Shown one piece after another: positions 6,721 through 8,589 of a DNA stretch of 8,589 nt (the stretch's first letter is position 1; each line of letters opens with the position of its first letter). The position numbers and the translations under genes were made by a program. The DNA is taken from assembly GCA_900551975.1 (NCBI GenBank), contig URYA01000060.1, forward strand, positions 1-8,589, given 5' to 3'. The DNA is from an uncultured Collinsella sp. GTDB taxonomy: Bacteria > Actinomycetota > Coriobacteriia > Coriobacteriales > Coriobacteriaceae. Under the pieces are notes generated by a model. The model ran no database searches and was not told the origin of the DNA. It saw only the letters and a list, made by a program, of their open reading frames with translations.

Positions 6721-8169
6721 CTACTGCGCGTCCGCCATAGTGTCGGCGAGCTCCTTGTACCAGAGTGCCGACTGCTTGATGTAGCGTTTTTGCGTGTCGA
6801 AGTCGATGTAGAACAGGCCGTAGCGCTTGTTATAGCCGTTGGCCCACGAGAACTGGTCCTGCAGGCTCCAGATAAAGTAGCCCTGGACGTCGACGCCCTC
6901 GGCGCGCGCCTGGAGCACCTTCTCCATGTGCTGGTCGACAAAGTCGATGCGCTCGGGATCGGCGACGATGCCGTTTGCGTCGGGCTCGGGGTCCTTGTGG
7001 CCCAGGCCGTTTTCGGTGATATAGATGACGGGGAGGTTGGGATAGGTGGCGCTGATGTGCTTGAGCGTGTCGTAGAGGCCTTGCGGGTAGATGAGCCAAT
7101 CCCAGTCGGTGGTGGGGATACCCGGCATATCGACCTGCTGCCCGACGCCCTTAAACTTAAAGCACGAGGTGCCCTTGTCTCCGGTGCCGTTAAAGCTGTT
7201 GGTTGACTCGCCATCGTAGGCGGCGATAAACGCCGACTGATAGTAGTTGAGGCCGAACATATCGTTGCGGGGCGCCGCCTTGGCGAGCTCCTCCATGTCG
7301 CTGTCCTCAACCGTAAGTGTGGCGTTGTTGGCACGCAGAATCTCGTTGATGAGTGAGAGGGTGCGCTCGGAGTAGTGACCCAGGAAGGCGCCGTCCATGA
7401 TGAAGTCGGTGTAGAAGGCGTTGTACAGGTCGGCGGCGTGCTGGTCGGCGGGCGAGTCTGTGGCAGGATATGCCGGCGTCAGGACGTTGACCATGCCAAT
7501 GCGTCCGCCCAGGTGCTCGGTCTCGTCAAGATCCTTATACAGGTTGACGGCGCGGGCGTGGGCAACGAGCTCGTTGTGCTGGCTCTGGATGCCGCTCGTC
7601 ACATCAAAGTGATGGTTGGGCGGGAAGTTGCCTTGGATGTATTGGGAGTGCGAGAGGCTGATGAGCTCGTTGATGGTGAACCAATTCCTGACCTCGCGGA
7701 ACTCGCGGAAGCAGAACTCGGCATAGCGCACATAGGCGTCGACGGTCTTGCGGTTGAGCCAGTCGCCCTGGTTGAACAGGGCGGCGGGGGAGTCAAAGTG
7801 ATGCAGGGACACATAGGGCTCGACGCCATACTTTTTGCAGCAGGCGAACAGCTCGTGGTAGTGCTTAACGCCCTCGGCGAGGGGCTCGGCATCGTCGCCG
7901 TTGGGGAAGATGCGGGTCCAGGCGATGGACACACGGATGGCGTTGAGTCCATGCTCGGCAGAAAGGCGGATATCCTCCTCGTAGCGGTTGTAGAAATCAC
8001 TGGCCGGGTCGGGCAAAAAGCGACCCTGGGCGACAAGGTAATCGTCCCACATGGTCTTACCCTTGCCTGCCACCTTCGTGGAACCTTCCGTTTGGTACGC
8101 GGCGGTTGCGGCGCCCCAAACAAAGCCCTTCGGCAGCTGCTGTACGCGGTTTAGCAAAGACATATGCAT
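6721..8169 (-). CDS. lacG: 6-phospho-beta-galactosidase (GH1, LacG type)
   Basis: This complete 482-residue cytoplasmic GH1 enzyme has acid/base E168 in TINE and nucleophile E386 in YITENG. The phosphate-binding motif near the end is intact: S441, K448 and Y450 in SWANGYNKRYG correspond to S428, K435 and Y437 of lactococcal LacG. W442 matches the Trp429 associated with galacto preference. This is the best evidence in the window that the pathway handles a 6-phospho-galactoside such as lactose-6-phosphate. LacG proteins are about 470 residues, so the length is normal. Two starts are possible: ATG at 8169 (3 bases from GAGAGGG) or ATG at 8163 (9 bases from it). The second gives MSLLNRVQQLPKGFVWG, which fits the family length better. 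It is the first gene of a probable lacG2-lacE2 operon, the reverse of the order in the left-hand cassette, and is divergent from the regulator at 8505. Confidence 0.94.
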   Translation of the reverse strand: MHMSLLNRVQQLPKGFVWGAATAAYQTEGSTKVAGKGKTMWDDYLVAQGRFLPDPASDFYNRYEEDIRLSAEHGLNAIRVSIAWTRIFPNGDDAEPLAEGVKHYHELFACCKKYGVEPYVSLHHFDSPAALFNQGDWLNRKTVDAYVRYAEFCFREFREVRNWFTINELISLSHSQYIQGNFPPNHHFDVTSGIQSQHNELVAHARAVNLYKDLDETEHLGGRIGMVNVLTPAYPATDSPADQHAADLYNAFYTDFIMDGAFLGHYSERTLSLINEILRANNATLTVEDSDMEELAKAAPRNDMFGLNYYQSAFIAAYDGESTNSFNGTGDKGTSCFKFKGVGQQVDMPGIPTTDWDWLIYPQGLYDTLKHISATYPNLPVIYITENGLGHKDPEPDANGIVADPERIDFVDQHMEKVLQARAEGVDVQGYFIWSLQDQFSWANGYNKRYGLFYIDFDTQKRYIKQSALWYKELADTMADAQ

Positions 8170-8283
8170 ACACCCTCTCGTCTCGCTGTTCGATATTGTG
8201 CGTTTGCGCTCAGGAGGCTCCCTGGTTAGCGTTCAGCGGTGAAAAAGCCCGATAAACACTATCTTAAAATGATTAGAACCAAA

Positions 8284-8321
8284 ATGAGCACGTGAACATT
8301 TGACAATGAGCACGTTAACAT
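8284..8321. promoter_or_regulatory. Pair of operator-like sites upstream of lacG2
   Basis: ATGAGCACGTGAACAT (8284-8299) and ATGAGCACGTTAACAT (8306-8321) are near-identical 16-mers, 22 bp apart start to start. Each is an imperfect palindrome centred on CG, with ATG...CAT ends like the operator at 3190-3205. They lie 115-150 bp upstream of lacG2, where its promoter should be, and are probably bound by the regulator beginning at 8505. I could not fix a minus-strand promoter. Nothing else is evident in 8170-8283. Confidence 0.6.
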
Positions 8322-8366
8322 CCGGCTGGGATGTATAGAAACAAAACAACTTCAAACAGCCGCGAA

Positions 8367-8403
8367 CGGTTGTATTTGTTCGGTAAGCGGTTTTGATTGA
8401 CAG
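8367..8403 (+). promoter_or_regulatory. CGGT-repeat promoter element (copy 2)
   Basis: This is the counterpart of the element at 3262-3297. CGGT occurs at 8367, 8381 and 8388, with the same 14- and 7-base spacing as the first copy. The first 26 bases match at 20 positions. It runs directly into the TTGACA -35 of the second regulator's promoter. Confidence 0.45.
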
Positions 8404-8426
8404 AAGTTTTCATGTTGTGGTATATG
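8397..8426 (+). promoter_or_regulatory. Promoter of the second LacI-family gene
   Basis: A perfect TTGACA -35 (8397-8402), an 18-base spacer and an extended -10 TGGTATATG (8418-8426) form a near-consensus housekeeping promoter pointing right. Transcription should begin near 8433, leaving a leader of about 72 nt. The operator-like site at 8438-8453 lies just after the start point. Confidence 0.7.
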
Positions 8427-8437
8427 GCTCGGGTATC

Positions 8438-8453
8438 ATGAGCACGTTATCAA
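8438..8453. promoter_or_regulatory. Third operator-like site, downstream of the regulator promoter
   Basis: ATGAGCACGTTATCAA matches the site at 8306-8321 in 14 of 16 positions. It sits just downstream of the predicted transcription start of the gene at 8505, a position suited to autorepression. Together with the pair at 8284-8321 it would allow looping across the divergent region, by inference. Confidence 0.55.
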
Positions 8454-8504
8454 TGTATGTACGATGCGCCATGGGCGCGGGGAATAGTTGGGAAGCAGGT
8501 TAGC

Positions 8505-8589
8505 GTGGAAGGCATGGATCAGCAGACAAGGAATGGTCGTTCGGCGAGCGCGGCAGAGGTTGCGGCGCTCGCTGGCGTGAGGCGCCAGA
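8505..8589 (+). CDS. LacI-family transcriptional regulator, N-terminus only
   Basis: Only 28 codons are visible before the window edge: a short leader, then SASAAEVAALAGVRRQ. This matches the first helix and turn of the LacI-family helix-turn-helix (consensus like VAxLAGVS). The usual Ser after GV is Arg here. The GTG at 8505 is chosen because an AGG (8497-8499) lies 5 bases upstream; the ATG at 8514 is also in frame, but its GGAAGG is only one base away. A strong promoter and an operator-like site precede it. It is divergent from lacG2-lacE2, mirroring the left-hand cassette, and is probably that operon's repressor. The effector domain is outside the window, so the family call rests on a short match plus context. 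Confidence 0.7.
   Translation, partial: MEGMDQQTRNGRSASAAEVAALAGVRRQ

Noticed and set aside
4715..6784. Long plus-strand open frame opposite lacE2
   Set aside because: Same shadow effect: it starts inside the terminator hairpin, is Gly/Asp/Arg-rich and has no family signature.

Overview
The window is GC-rich with G/C-dominated third codon positions. It encodes lactose-family phosphotransferase (PTS) transport and glycoside hydrolysis. All of this fits a Gram-positive-type gut bacterium. The GC-rich coding style combined with LacE/LacG-type proteins points to a coriobacterium such as Collinsella (Actinomycetota). That assignment is an inference from style and content; no rRNA or other taxonomic marker is present.

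Layout from left to right: (1) a minus-strand pair, lacE1 (1306-3084) followed by lacG1 (from 1230 down to the left edge, C-terminus missing); (2) a divergent control region (3085-3359) with a perfect LacI-type operator palindrome and a promoter for the next gene; (3) a plus-strand LacI-family regulator (3360-4370); (4) a convergent intergenic region (4371-4783) holding four tandem hairpin-forming repeats of about 80 bp period and then a bidirectional Rho-independent terminator; (5) a second minus-strand pair in the opposite gene order, lacG2 (6721-8169) then lacE2 (4784-6544); (6) a second divergent control region (8170-8504) with three related operator-like sites and a near-consensus promoter; (7) the first 28 codons of a second LacI-family regulator (from 8505) running off the right edge.

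How it works together: each LacE is an EIICB permease that imports a beta-galactoside, probably lactose, and phosphorylates it on a cytoplasmic EIIB cysteine. Each LacG is a GH1 6-phospho-beta-galactosidase that splits the phosphorylated disaccharide. Each pair has its own divergently transcribed LacI-family regulator and its own version of a 16-bp operator centred on CG. The EIIA component (LacF) and the galactose-6-phosphate/tagatose pathway are not in the window.

The least explained elements are the four-unit palindromic array at 4384-4688, where every unit has identical 10-base arms and a loop of exactly 25 bases, and a roughly 37-bp CGGT-containing element shared by the promoters of the two regulators.
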